A stretch of 64,000 nt of DNA from the NCBI GenBank assembly GCA_016110215.1, contig JADWQD010000017.1, forward strand, positions 558,001-622,000. The letters are read 5' to 3'. The position numbers and the translations under genes were made by a program. The DNA comes from Capronia americana. Its lineage: Eukaryota; Ascomycota; Eurotiomycetes; Chaetothyriales; Herpotrichiellaceae. The notes below the pieces were generated by a model. The model worked only from the letters and a program-made list of their open reading frames with translations. It searched no databases and had not been told where the DNA came from. Below are positions 50,778 through 60,667 of the stretch, piece after piece. Numbering within the stretch: the stretch's first letter is position 1; every line of letters starts with the position of its first letter.

Positions 50778-52955
50778 ATGCTGCCGTGTGTACAGGCAGC
50801 AAGACAGATGGACGGTGCTGTGCTGCCTAATGATTTCCTCCAAACCCTCCGTCTCTCCCTAAAGCCATCCAGTAATCTCGTCGATGCCCTAGCAAACACA
50901 GGCGGGGTACCTCAATCTGACCACATCCGCAAGATCATCGCAGCCATACTATGGCATCGACAATTCGTCCCGACGTATTATATATGGATTGCGGCTGTGG
51001 TGGCCATATGTTGTGGTCATGAGGTTTACAAGAGACGGCGACGTCAGGTTAATGGCACGGGCAGCGGCCACGTCGGTATCAGAAATGACACTGCGGTCGA
51101 TCTGATCCCATCCTCGTCATCGAGCAGCACGTTGACAGGCACGAATACACCCCCACAGAAAGAGATCGATGAGGCCACGCCTCTGCTATTGCTGAAAGGA
51201 AGAAAGGAACGTCCATTTCTGTGGAATCGGCTCGCATCCTTCTTACTCTACCAACCACGGCCCGTATCGGCCTTGACCTCGCCCGTTAACACCTTGCCAG
51301 ACAATGGCACAACTCTCCTCATCTTATTCTTCCTGGCGGTCAACCTGTTCTACCTCTTCTACCGCGCTCCTCTCTCTCCGCAATGGATCTTCATCCTCGT
51401 CGACCGAGCCGGCCTTCTCTTCGTGGCCAACCTTCCCGTGCTCTACATGTTGGCGGCGAAGAATAACCAACCCATCAAATCCCTGACTGGGTGGTCTTAC
51501 GAAGGACTTAATATCTTTCATCGCCGTCTGGGAGAATGGATGACCTGCTTCGCCGTTATCCACATGTTTGGAATGGTTCTCGTGTGGTACACCATTCTTC
51601 GGCCAATGGGATTTACATTTGTCCGGTATCTCACCACCAAAGTCGTCTTCTTGGGGATCTGCGCTGTCATATCTTACTATATTATATACATCACAAGCGT
51701 TGGGTGGTTTCGACACCTTTACTACGAGGCGTTTTTGGGCTTGCACATATTCTTTCAACTCGCGGCATTGGTGTTTTTATTCTTTCACTACCCTACAGCT
51801 CGACCTTACGTGGGAGCTGCCCTGGCTATCTGGATTATCGACAGGGGCATCTGGCGTATAGCAACATCAAGCCGGAAATTCATCGCCACGTTGGAAGTCG
51901 CTGCGGATGGACAAACCATTCTATTGCATGCAGACATTCCACTTCGGCAGCAGAAGTCAACGTTAGGAATTCGGAGCAATCTCCACTACGGCTGGGCACC
52001 AGGCCAACACGTCTTCCTCACCATCCCATCAATGGGCACCAAATATCGCTTTCAAGCCCATCCTTTTACTATCGCGTCTCCGGGACCACCGCTAAAATCA
52101 GTCAACCAACAGCTAAAATCGTGGCCCCTGCAACTCACAATCCGCGCCATAGAAGGATTTTCTCTCGACCTCCTCCACTATGCCAAATTCCACCAACACT
52201 GCGAAGTTGTCCTCGATGGGCCATACGGCTCGAGCTCCGCCCTTGAAGCAGCTCATGCCGCCGACCGTGTCTGTTTCGTCGCCGGCGGAAGTGGTATTGC
52301 TGTCACATATCCCCTGGCATGGGACGTCCGTGTCTCAGACGACGCAAAGGCAGATGCGATAGTGACCACAAGGACGGTATACGAGAATGGCAGGAGAAAC
52401 CCACCACCTACGACCCTCGAATGCGGGCCCTTCGTTGAGAATTCGGAGTACACGCACTTCTGGGTCCGGCAAGACGAACAGCACAAGGAGTGGATCACCA
52501 TGATCCCGAAGGCGAGCGCCACAAGGCAAAGTGCTTCTCACACTAGGTATAAATACCCCACTCGAGCTGCCCAGGCGTATTGGGTCGAAGAAGTAGCTGG
52601 TTTGATCACGCGAGCCTTCGACACCAGAGCTCCAGCTCCCGAAGGTGGACGACCAGATATGAAGACCGAGATCTGGAACTGGGTCACTTCAATCGAGGGG
52701 ACCGTACCTTCTAGGTCCCCGTCGTCCACAACCCTTGAGGACGCCGCTTCGGATCGATCTTCAGTTCCAGCAACGAGTACGAGTACGAGTTCGAGTTCGA
52801 GTCCTAGCATGAAATCTTCGCTTCCTCGGAAAGATAAGATCTGCGTCATCGTCTCCGGTCCGGATGGGCTCGTGCGCGATGTTCGCAATATCACTGCCGA
52901 GCTCGTGAAGCAAGGATGGGATATCGATGTACATGTCGAGAAGTTTGGCTGGTGA
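50778..52955 (+). CDS. Ferric-reductase-like flavocytochrome (FRE/NOX superfamily)
   Basis: 725 residues from ATG 50778; a later start at 50808 is possible. A variable N-terminus leads to a membrane core with paired haem histidines H248/H262 (FHRRLGEWMTCFAVIHMFG) and H323/H337 (LGLHIFFQ...FFHYP), the FAD site HPFTIAS (428-434) and the NAD site GGSGIA (503-508); the C-terminus IVSGPDGLVRDVRNIT completes the NAD domain. It should pass electrons from NADPH via FAD and haem to extracellular iron or copper at the plasma membrane. A long Ser/Thr insert precedes the end. The upstream frame reads IDIEILIYAA just before a 10-nt GT...AG stretch and then AARQMDG, so the true N-terminus is probably longer (see findings). 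The CFEM gene nearby fits iron uptake. Confidence 0.88.
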   Translation: MLPCVQAARQMDGAVLPNDFLQTLRLSLKPSSNLVDALANTGGVPQSDHIRKIIAAILWHRQFVPTYYIWIAAVVAICCGHEVYKRRRRQVNGTGSGHVGIRNDTAVDLIPSSSSSSTLTGTNTPPQKEIDEATPLLLLKGRKERPFLWNRLASFLLYQPRPVSALTSPVNTLPDNGTTLLILFFLAVNLFYLFYRAPLSPQWIFILVDRAGLLFVANLPVLYMLAAKNNQPIKSLTGWSYEGLNIFHRRLGEWMTCFAVIHMFGMVLVWYTILRPMGFTFVRYLTTKVVFLGICAVISYYIIYITSVGWFRHLYYEAFLGLHIFFQLAALVFLFFHYPTARPYVGAALAIWIIDRGIWRIATSSRKFIATLEVAADGQTILLHADIPLRQQKSTLGIRSNLHYGWAPGQHVFLTIPSMGTKYRFQAHPFTIASPGPPLKSVNQQLKSWPLQLTIRAIEGFSLDLLHYAKFHQHCEVVLDGPYGSSSALEAAHAADRVCFVAGGSGIAVTYPLAWDVRVSDDAKADAIVTTRTVYENGRRNPPPTTLECGPFVENSEYTHFWVRQDEQHKEWITMIPKASATRQSASHTRYKYPTRAAQAYWVEEVAGLITRAFDTRAPAPEGGRPDMKTEIWNWVTSIEGTVPSRSPSSTTLEDAASDRSSVPATSTSTSSSSSPSMKSSLPRKDKICVIVSGPDGLVRDVRNITAELVKQGWDIDVHVEKFGW

Positions 52956-53680
52956 TTGATCTCTGCTTTCATCGACCAACTCAACCTGCGGTAGATAAGT
53001 CTGGGCTAAGAGTATATTTAGAGTGAGATCATAAATTCATAGATTTATAGACTCTGGGCCTGTAGAGTTGGGCGCAATGTCAATGCCAGTGTGAATGTCA
53101 GTGTAAATGTAGATGTCAACGTCAATGTCACCTCCATGAGATACGGAACCATGAGAGCGAATTAATTCAACGTAAGGATACGATACTAGCAAAACAAGGC
53201 GCTCTGCCTCTGCTCTGGTACGATCCTAGGTATCTACCGGGATGAGACGTGATCGGGGAAGTTACGAACAAGCAAAGACAGGAGAAACAGTATGAGTGCG
53301 CGGAGTTCATGCATTGGTATGTGCGGAGTACCGATATCTTGCCCCGGTTCTTGGTTCTAACCCAAGCCTCATCGTGCCAGAGCAGCGCGGTCCAGAACCA
53401 CACAGCAACTCCATCCACGACCTCCCTCGTCAGGGGTAACCACCGCACTACAGTAGTAGAAGCGTCGCGGTGGGAGCTGAAACCCGTAGTCCACCCAGTC
53501 GATATCGTGGTCGATCTTTGTCGTCTCCGGAGAGTGGGCAGTTGTGCCGCGTGCCCCTTCGTTGCCACTGCCGCTGCCGCTGCCGCTGAGATTGGTCTCC
53601 GTCTTGTTGTGGCCATGATGCTGCGTTTGATTATGCGCTGTAGTAGCCGCTTCAGAGCCGCCGATGCTAGCGCTCCGCTT
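52956..53680. other. Intergenic
   Basis: It contains a short tandem repeat near 53090 and a minus-strand 149-codon frame with an alanine run that I do not call. Confidence 0.45.
53085..53130. repeat. Degenerate 12-bp tandem repeat
   Basis: Variants of AGTGTGAATGTC recur four to five times (AGTGTGAATGTC, AGTGTAAATGTA, GATGTCAACGTC, AATGTC) in noncoding DNA downstream of the ferric reductase. Confidence 0.5.
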
Positions 53681-53962
53681 TCAGCCTGAAGATTTGCGGG
53701 CTGGCTCGCCGGGCTCGAGCTGGAGATTCGGCTTTTCGCCAGTATTGCTACTGGTGTTCTTGTGTGGGTCGGGCGTCAACTTGAGGAACTTGTGGAATGG
53801 TGGCGCGTCTTCGTTGGCGTTGGTCTTCAGGTCCGCAGGCCCGGAGACGCGTGTGAGAGCAGGATCCTGGCCCTCGGATTTCTGGCCGGCGTCGCCAGTG
53901 GCTCTGAACACATGGGGTCTTCCCTCTTCTGGTGTCAGTTTGAGGAAGTGGTTGCCGCCCAT
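53681..53962 (-). CDS. Very small protein with repeated FLKLTP motif, unknown
   Basis: A 93-residue frame starting MGGNHFLKLTPEEGR in a good initiation context (CAACCATGG). The motif FLKLTP recurs near the centre (KFLKLTPDPHK), each time followed by acidic/polar residues, and third codon positions are mostly C or G as in the neighbouring genes. There is no signal peptide, membrane helix or cysteine, so it is probably soluble and disordered. The frame extends 72 codons further upstream without a stop, but that part has no conserved look. I do not recognise a family. Confidence 0.5.
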   Translation of the reverse strand: MGGNHFLKLTPEEGRPHVFRATGDAGQKSEGQDPALTRVSGPADLKTNANEDAPPFHKFLKLTPDPHKNTSSNTGEKPNLQLEPGEPARKSSG

Positions 53963-54408
53963 GGTTGGTGGATATCTGATAGATTTGGATAGATTTGCTG
54001 GATAAGGATGAGTAGGAAGGATGAGGCGTGTAATGTTAGAGGATTGCCAGTATGAGACTATTTTGCCGCTGGGGATGATAGCGGGAGGGAGAGATCGACC
54101 GTGAGAGTGAGCATGCTTTATAGATCTGGAGGTATGAGGTGTTCCATCGGGCAGTCGGATGTCACTGGCTGTGCTCAAGGCAGTACATGGCCAGCTGTGA
54201 AGCCTTGTGTTCTCTTGTTGTGAATGTCAGGCTGGTCATTGCATTGTTGATGTGTCTGTTAGATCGGCTTGCAAGCATTTGTGTGAATGCCGTATCACCC
54301 ATGGACCCCTGAGCAGACTGCACCACGCTGGGCTGTCAAAGAGATCTTCACAACACGTGAAAGACTTGAGCAGCAAAGGATCTTTTTTTCGTGCAAAGCT
54401 TCTCTTGC
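53963..54408. other. Intergenic
   Basis: About 450 bp between two minus-strand genes, probably the promoter of the tiny protein and the 3' region of the transporter. Nothing recognised. Confidence 0.45.
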
Positions 54409-55389
54409 TCATCGTAGCAGTAGAGCTGATGCAATCCCACCGCCAAACATGCTAGCTACTGTGATAAAGCTGGACAAGCCCATGGTGGCCATCCCAGAAA
54501 TCCCGTGTCCACTTGTACACCCGCCGGCCAGTCTTGCGCCAAAAATCAGACAGAAACCACCTGCAAGGGCAGCAAGAGGAGTGACCATTGGGCCACCTGC
54601 CTCGGACAAGGTGGGTGTGTACTGAGAAATGATTTTTGACCCGGCCATAACACCAGTGGCAAAGACAATGTTTGTCAGAGCAGGGCGAGATGTCCCACCC
54701 ACCAGGCTCCAGAAGTATTTCCCAACATCTTCCCACGCACTTGACACTCCGACGGTCTTGCGCGTGAAGAGGACTGACGTCGCCTGAGCGACGCCAATCA
54801 GCATTCCGCCCACGATGGGATTGAGCCAGTGGTCCCGTGTCGGTGCGAGGTATGTGGCCGCCGTGATCATGACCAGGCAGAGGATCTCGTAGAGCAGGAC
54901 GGTGGAAGTCGTGGAGAGACCAAGGGTTTCCTGGACAGTGTACTTTGCCGGGCTCGAAGGAGCATCGCTTCTAGTTCGTCGGAGGTGCTGTCCCAGCTTG
55001 ACAAAGGTAATTGCCCCTAGTATGCATCCCGCGGCAACATTCCAAGCAGACTTGACCCCCACGGCAAGCTGTACCAGAACCGTGCCCGGGCAAGCTCCAG
55101 TCAAGGCCATGCCGATGCCCTGTAACAACCCGCCCACCACGTTTGCGTCGTATCTCATGAGCCATCCGTAGGAGGAGTCGGTGCGGTGCGACAGCTTGGC
55201 GTACTTTGCTCGATTTGCCGTGACGACGATCAATGCACTGCAGGCACTTGCGGCGATAAAACTCTTGAGCATATGAAAGTTTCCCAGCCGCAACTGTGAG
55301 ATAATGACCGATGGGGAGTAGACTCCGGACGCAGTCAGGGCTGCACCGAAGATGCCGCCAGACGCAGCGCTGAGCAGGAGGGACGACAT
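54409..55389 (-). CDS. YeeE/YedE-type sulfur-compound transporter
   Basis: A single-exon 326-residue protein starting MSSLLLSAASGG at 55389. Two repeated halves carry the family cysteine loops GACPGT (Cys100) and GGCTSGHGISG (Cys291), which in characterised members pass thiosulfate through the membrane. About nine hydrophobic helices can be drawn, for example GGLLQGIGMALTG and IVGGMLIGVAQATSVLF. The family is mainly bacterial; fungi have scattered copies, often thought to be acquired. The protein should import thiosulfate or a related sulfur compound at the plasma membrane. The third cysteine used at the N-terminus of some members is not evident here. The neighbours do not form an obvious sulfur cluster. 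Confidence 0.92.
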   Translation of the reverse strand: MSSLLLSAASGGIFGAALTASGVYSPSVIISQLRLGNFHMLKSFIAASACSALIVVTANRAKYAKLSHRTDSSYGWLMRYDANVVGGLLQGIGMALTGACPGTVLVQLAVGVKSAWNVAAGCILGAITFVKLGQHLRRTRSDAPSSPAKYTVQETLGLSTTSTVLLYEILCLVMITAATYLAPTRDHWLNPIVGGMLIGVAQATSVLFTRKTVGVSSAWEDVGKYFWSLVGGTSRPALTNIVFATGVMAGSKIISQYTPTLSEAGGPMVTPLAALAGGFCLIFGARLAGGCTSGHGISGMATMGLSSFITVASMFGGGIASALLLR

Positions 55390-56498
55390 GGTCGCATGCA
55401 AAGAAATACCTACGAAAGTCTGATCAATGCAGAGACAAACTGCCCATCAGTGAGGTCCAAAGACTCGGTTTTGTGGCTTGCCTCCAAGGCTTGAAGCCCG
55501 AGTCGACCCCAGTAGACCCCGACGTAAAGGGCCCCTACGCCCCAATTGTCACACTAACGCAGATCCAAGGATCGGCACGACGGCCATGCTGAAGTCCAGA
55601 TTCACACAAATTTTCACAAGTGGAAATAACTTCATCTCAAACCCCGAGGATGCCGTCGACTCACCTGTTTGAAGCATGGTTGATTGATTAGTGATGGGGC
55701 GGTTGATTGTGCTTGCTCACACAGACACCACAACCGACTTCCGTATGATAGACCAGGTCCCCGACCGGCGGGGATCAAGCGACTACTCCCTTCCTTCGTT
55801 GAGGCAGTATCCTATTATGATGGGCGGAGCGACATAGTCCTGCTCCTTCCTAGTATATCCCGCTTGCCTTTGGTGCACAAGATGTGTTACTCTGTACTAT
55901 TACGGGCAGCTCGTGTTCGGCATTTCGGGTTCGGCCAGTCTAACGAAAGTCGTGAAAAGCTCCGGAATTAGACATGCAAGGTGAGGCTTTGAGGGGTTCT
56001 CGATCTTGACAGTTCGCGTGAAAGCAGGTCTTCGGTTGTTGGTCCCTTGATATCTAGAAGCAGAACAGATGGGCGAGTGTAGTCGATAAATATGGGAACC
56101 AGGTTGAGGTTGAAAGAAGCAAAGGGCGCCTGACGCTGACTTGCAGGTCGGCAGGTGGGACAAAGTGGCCGGGTCACTGGCTACTACCTTCGAATCGCAA
56201 CCATGCCTCTGCTGTAAAGCACACTGTTGGCTTTGGCATCATCGAAGGGCACGCTCGTGTACATGTTCCTAGCCTACCGAATAGATTCTGGACAATCCAC
56301 TCGAGTCCCGATGCTGTGGTACGCCACAAGATCTGTATGATCGGTGATCCCCTCCGAAAATCGATCGGAACACGAAGTCCTGCGGCTTACTAGGCCCTAT
56401 CCAGGCGACCCTACCTTTATATCGTCATCGAACAGACAGCTATATATCATCGCACCGATACCAGTGCAACGCGTTGCTTCGTGACCAATTGCCCTCAG
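55390..56498. other. Divergent promoter region
   Basis: About 1.1 kb between the transporter (minus) and the DUF427 gene (plus). Short open frames only. Confidence 0.5.
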
Positions 56499-57124
56499 AT
56501 GGCGGCGAGACCCAAATTGAACGTCCAAAACTTCCCCCGTCCTCCACTTTTGGAGTTGATCCAGAGGCACTTGGTGATCAGATGGAATGGCCAGACGCTG
56601 GCAGACACCAGATCTGCATACTGGGTCTTGGAAACGACACATCCTCCGAGTACGTTCAGCTTCTCCTTGCGCAAGGATGCAGTAGCTTTGTCCGACACCG
56701 ATCAATCGCTGAGTAACCCGCCCGTGTATAGCATATTATCTTCCGCGAGACTCCATCTCAGACGCTTTCAAACTAAATCAAGTCCCCCATAAGGCATCGC
56801 TTTGTGAATGGAAGGGCCGAGCGACATATTGGGAAGTCACCAATGGTTCAACAGGAGAGACGGTGAAGAACAAAGTATGGAGCTATGAGTCGCCAACGCC
56901 GGCTTTCAAGGATATCAAGGGATATTTATCCTTCTATGCCAATGATGTCCCTTGGGAATGCTTTGTCGATGACGAGAAAGTGACCCCACAGGAAGGTGAG
57001 AACTGCAACTCAGGTGATGCTTCAAACACAAACTGAACCAAGCATAGGCGACTACTATGGCGGGTGGGTGACGAGCGAGCTCGAAGGGCCAATGAAAGGG
57101 GGACCGGGCACATGGGGGTGGTAA
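56499..57124 (+). CDS. DUF427-domain protein
   Basis: Exons 56499..56649, 56732..56995 and 57058..57124 would not close the frame; the acceptor after GCATAG lies at 57047, so the model is join(56499..56649, 56732..56995, 57048..57124), 163 residues. The protein shows the DUF427 pattern: VIRWNGQTLADTRSAYWVLE, THPPTYYLPRDSI (created across intron 1), ASLCEWKGRATYWEV, and AFKDIKGYLSFYAN followed by DYYGGWVTSELEGPMKG. Single-domain DUF427 proteins are widespread in bacteria and fungi; a nucleotide-binding fold is suspected but the reaction is unknown. No targeting signal was seen. The gene lies just upstream of the beta-mannosidase on the same strand. Confidence 0.88.
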
Positions 57125-57347
57125 TCGTCTCGCTGTACCAGTTGTGTTGCGAAAGGCCACAGTAGGTGAGCGCTGAAGCCTGTTGCTAGGCCGCTTCTTG
57201 TCTTCCACATGTGTCCACCTCTTCAGCCTGTAGACTCGCGGCGTCCATCAGTAGTATTCGTAAACTGAGCGATACATCAGCGGGTCAGGACAAATTCGAG
57301 GGGAATCTGGCAAGTCAGCGTTCATCCAAGTTTTCCATCCAGAAGAG

Positions 57348-57372
57348 CTGGCCTTTCCGCATAAAGCACGGA
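57348..57372. promoter_or_regulatory. CCG-N9-CGG element, copy 1
   Basis: The core CCGCATAAAGCACGG (57357-57371) is preceded by CTGGCCTTT. It matches copy 2 at 57536-57560 at 21 of 25 positions. Paired CCG/CGG triplets at fixed spacing are typical Zn2Cys6 targets. The function is inferred. Confidence 0.45.
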
Positions 57373-57535
57373 TCTAGACAGAAAGAGACCAGCAACTGGT
57401 ATGTCCACGGGCCATCCAGACAATAGGAAGTAAGCGATCTCTCGCTTATCTGCGCTGTACATGGATGCATAAAATATCCAGAGGAGCAATGCGGAAGTCG
57501 AAGGATTTGGTGCCGCGCACCTGGATGAAGGAAAT

Positions 57536-57560
57536 CTGGCCATTCCGCATGTAGCGCGGA
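57536..57560. promoter_or_regulatory. CCG-N9-CGG element, copy 2
   Basis: The core CCGCATGTAGCGCGG (57545-57559) is preceded by CTGGCCATT. It lies 188 bp after copy 1 and about 425 bp before the beta-mannosidase start. Confidence 0.45.
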
Positions 57561-57984
57561 GGTATTTTCCCCCGCCGCCCAATATGTACTAGCGCTCTGC
57601 CGTCAATTCTCCGACTGGGCTGCTGTTCTCTACACCTTCCGTCATGGTCACAACGTGTCTCCATGCCCGCTTTTGAACTCCTCCGCATCGCTCAATGTAG
57701 ACACACAAACGGTACGCTGCGGTCATGTGTTGCTCAGTTCTTGCTCGCCTCAGTACACTGTTAAGCATGTCGGCGTAGCGGCGTTTTGGCCGGCTGTCAG
57801 CTCGAGTGGGTTCCAGGTTTGTAACACGCCGCGTTGTGTGGCGGTTGAAGCTTCTTCAATTCTCCAATTCCCAAAGTCCACGTCCTTCTTCTTTCCAACG
57901 TTGGTTAAAGACTCCGAAAATCCATTCGGTATTTGTCTTCAGTGCTTCTTTTACTTGAGTGATAGACTTGGCTTTGTGAGGGCG

Positions 57985-60667
57985 ATGGGAGACATATCTG
58001 GGGCGATGGTTCAGCCCGTCCCGGTGGAGGTCGCTGACCTTTCCGCGGGGTGGTCGTTCAAGCAGACAGATGATGTCGGCGGGAACAGTTGGAGCCCCGT
58101 CAAGAAAGTCCCGTCGACGGTGCATCAGGACTTGATCGACAATAAGAAGTGAGTGAAATCGTCCCCGAGACTCGATGTTGCTGATGGTCTCCGCCCCAGG
58201 TTGGAAGACCCGTTCATCGGATTCAATGAGATCAAGGCCGAGTGGGTAGGATTAAAATCGTGGACTTACCGAACGAAGCTTGTACGGCCGTCAATACCGG
58301 AAGGCTCGAAAGTTGTGCTGGCCTTTGATGGTTTGGACACCTTTGCGCACGTCAAACTGAACAACAAAACCATCCTTCAGAGCGACAACATGTTCCTCCC
58401 ACACCGAGTCGATATCACGGAAGCCATTCAATTAAAGTCGAACCATGACCTAGAGATTGAGTTTGACTCTGCCTTCTTGAGGGCCCGTGAGATCAAAGAC
58501 CAGCATCCGGAGCACAAGTTCATCTGCTTCAACGGCGACCCAGCAAGGCTGGCAGTAAGGAAAGCACAGTACCACTGGGGTTGGGACTGGGGGCCTGTGC
58601 TCATGTGCGCTGGCATCTGGAAACCAGTACGGCTGGAAATATACACTGTCAGGGTTGCGGATCTGCGGACCGACATCGATATTTCAGACGATCACAAGCT
58701 TGCCACAATTCACGCAAGTACAATGGTAGAAGGGCTTGAGGACCAGGATTTCCATGTCCGAGCCAAGTTCACAGTCAGCCTAGACGACAGAGAAATCTCT
58801 TCCTGCGAGGCCGAAGTGACACCGGATGGCAAGGCTACTGCCAAACTTAAGGTTCCAGACCCCGAGTTGTGGTGGCCCAACGGATATGGGAAGCAGCCAC
58901 TTTACACTGTTAGTGTGGCCATCTCAGCGGACGAAACCGTCCTGCACACAGAGTCTAGACGTGTGGGTCTGCGCAGGGTCCAGCTTGTCCAGGAACCCGA
59001 CCGTCATGGCAAATCGTTCTACTTCCGTATCAACGATGTCGATGTCTTTTGCGGTGGTTCATGTTGGATTCCCACCGACAGTTTCTTGACGAATGTGACG
59101 CCCGAGAAGTACAGGGCTTGGATCGAGCTGATGGTGCCTGCGAACCAGAAAATGATCAGGTAAGCTGATCACGATATCCCCGACTCCTGTAGGGTTTGCC
59201 TTGGAATCAAGCTAATGCCATGCTTTCAGGGTCTGGGGTGGAGGAATCTACGAAAACGATGCGTTCTACGACGCGTGCGACGAACTCGGCATCATGGTAT
59301 GGCAGGATTTCATGTTCGGGTGTGGAAACTACCCCTGCTTTCCGGCGATGCTCAGATCCATCGAGGCGGAGGCCGTGGCTAATGTTCGGCGAATCCGTCA
59401 TCATCCGTGCTTGGTGATTTTCGCCGGAAACAATGAAGACTACCAGGTGCAGGAATCCGCTCACCTGACCTACGACTACGAAGACAAGAACGAAGAGCAT
59501 TGGCTGAAATCTGACTTTCCAGCCCGCTATATCTACGAATCACTGCTGCCGAGGGTCTCTGCCGCGGAGGCTCCTTCGATCCCTTATCACCCGGGATCAC
59601 CCTGGGGTGACGGCAAGATCAGCTCGGACCCCACCGTTGGTGACATGCATCAGTGGAATGTCTGGCATGGGACACAAGAGAAGTATCAGATCTTCGATTC
59701 CCTAGGTGGACGGTTCAATTCCGAGTTTGGGATGGAAGCATTCCCACACGTTGCGACGATCAAATCCTTCGTGGAGAACGAGGAAGATCTCTACCCTCAA
59801 AGTCATGTGCTAGACTTCCACAACAAAGCTGACGGCCACGAAAGGCGGATCGCCACGTACCTTGTGGAGAATGTGAGGACGGCCACGAAGCTCGAGGCCT
59901 ACATCCACCTGACACAGCTCATCCAATGCGAGGCTCTCATGTTTGGCTATCGCGGGTGGCGGAAGCAATGGGGCGATGGGCGACACTGCGGTGGCGCGTT
60001 GGTGTGGCAGCTCAACGATTGCTGGCCTGTGACCAGCTGGTCGATAGTCGACTACTACTTGAGGAGGAAGCCTGCTTATTACGCCATGGCCCGGGTTCTC
60101 GCCCCAGTGGCGGTGGGGATCCGTCGATCTCACCACGACTGGAGCGTGACACACGCTCGAGAACCCCGGACGCAAGAGTGGGAGCTGTGGGTCGTCAGTT
60201 CAAGGCTGACAGAAATGACTGCCGATGTGGAGGTCAAGTTTGTGTCAGTCCGAACAGGGCGGGAGATCAAAGAGAAATTTGTGAAGAAAGGGATCAGAGT
60301 CAAGCCGAACGGAACGACCGACATTCTGAAGGGGGAAATCGACAATGTGCATGAGGAGCCCCATGTCCTGGCTGCGCGAATTTGGATCGACGGCGAATTA
60401 GTTGCTCGAGACACCGATTGGCCACAACCTCTGAAATACCTACAGTTTCCCGGCCGAAACGTCAAGGTTGAGGTTGTAGGGGACGAGATGCATGTTTCAT
60501 CGGAGAGGCCTGTGAAATGTCTTGTATTTGAAGAACGGGAAGGGTGTCACCTAAGCGACAGCGCGATTGACTTGGTGCCCAATGACAAGCAGATTATCCG
60601 AGTGCGAGGGCTCAAGGCTGGCACGCCACCGCTCGACTGGACTTTCCTGGGGGCTGGAGAGCAGTAA
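57985..60667 (+). CDS. mndB: Intracellular beta-mannosidase, glycoside hydrolase family 2
   Basis: Exons 57985..58148, 58200..59159 and 59230..60667 give 853 residues, the length of fungal MndB-type enzymes. The N-terminal sugar-binding domain includes WVGLKSWTYRT and LAFDGLDTFAHVKLN, then WGWDWGPVLMCAGIWKPV. The catalytic barrel holds the acid/base Glu444 in FAGNNEDYQ and the nucleophile Glu540 in FNSEFGMEAFP, with VWQDFMFGCGNYP between. There is no signal peptide, in line with the cytosolic MndB group that releases mannose from short beta-1,4-manno-oligosaccharides or glycan fragments. Splice ends were fixed by KK-to-LEDPF and MIR-to-VWGGGIYEND joins. A DUF427 gene precedes it and a Zn2Cys6 regulator follows 2 kb downstream on the same strand; its promoter has two CCG-N9-CGG elements. 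Confidence 0.95.

Larger units (their letters stand above)
57125..57984. other. Beta-mannosidase promoter region
   Basis: This 860-bp stretch between the DUF427 stop and the beta-mannosidase start carries two 25-bp near-repeats, each with a CCG-N9-CGG core (listed separately). No gene was seen. Confidence 0.55.

Noticed and set aside
53167..53616. 149-codon minus-strand frame starting MATTRRRPISAAAAAA
   Set aside because: The alanine run comes from a GC-rich triplet repeat, the C-terminal half is low quality, and no domain is recognisable; it might still be a small gene but I cannot support it.
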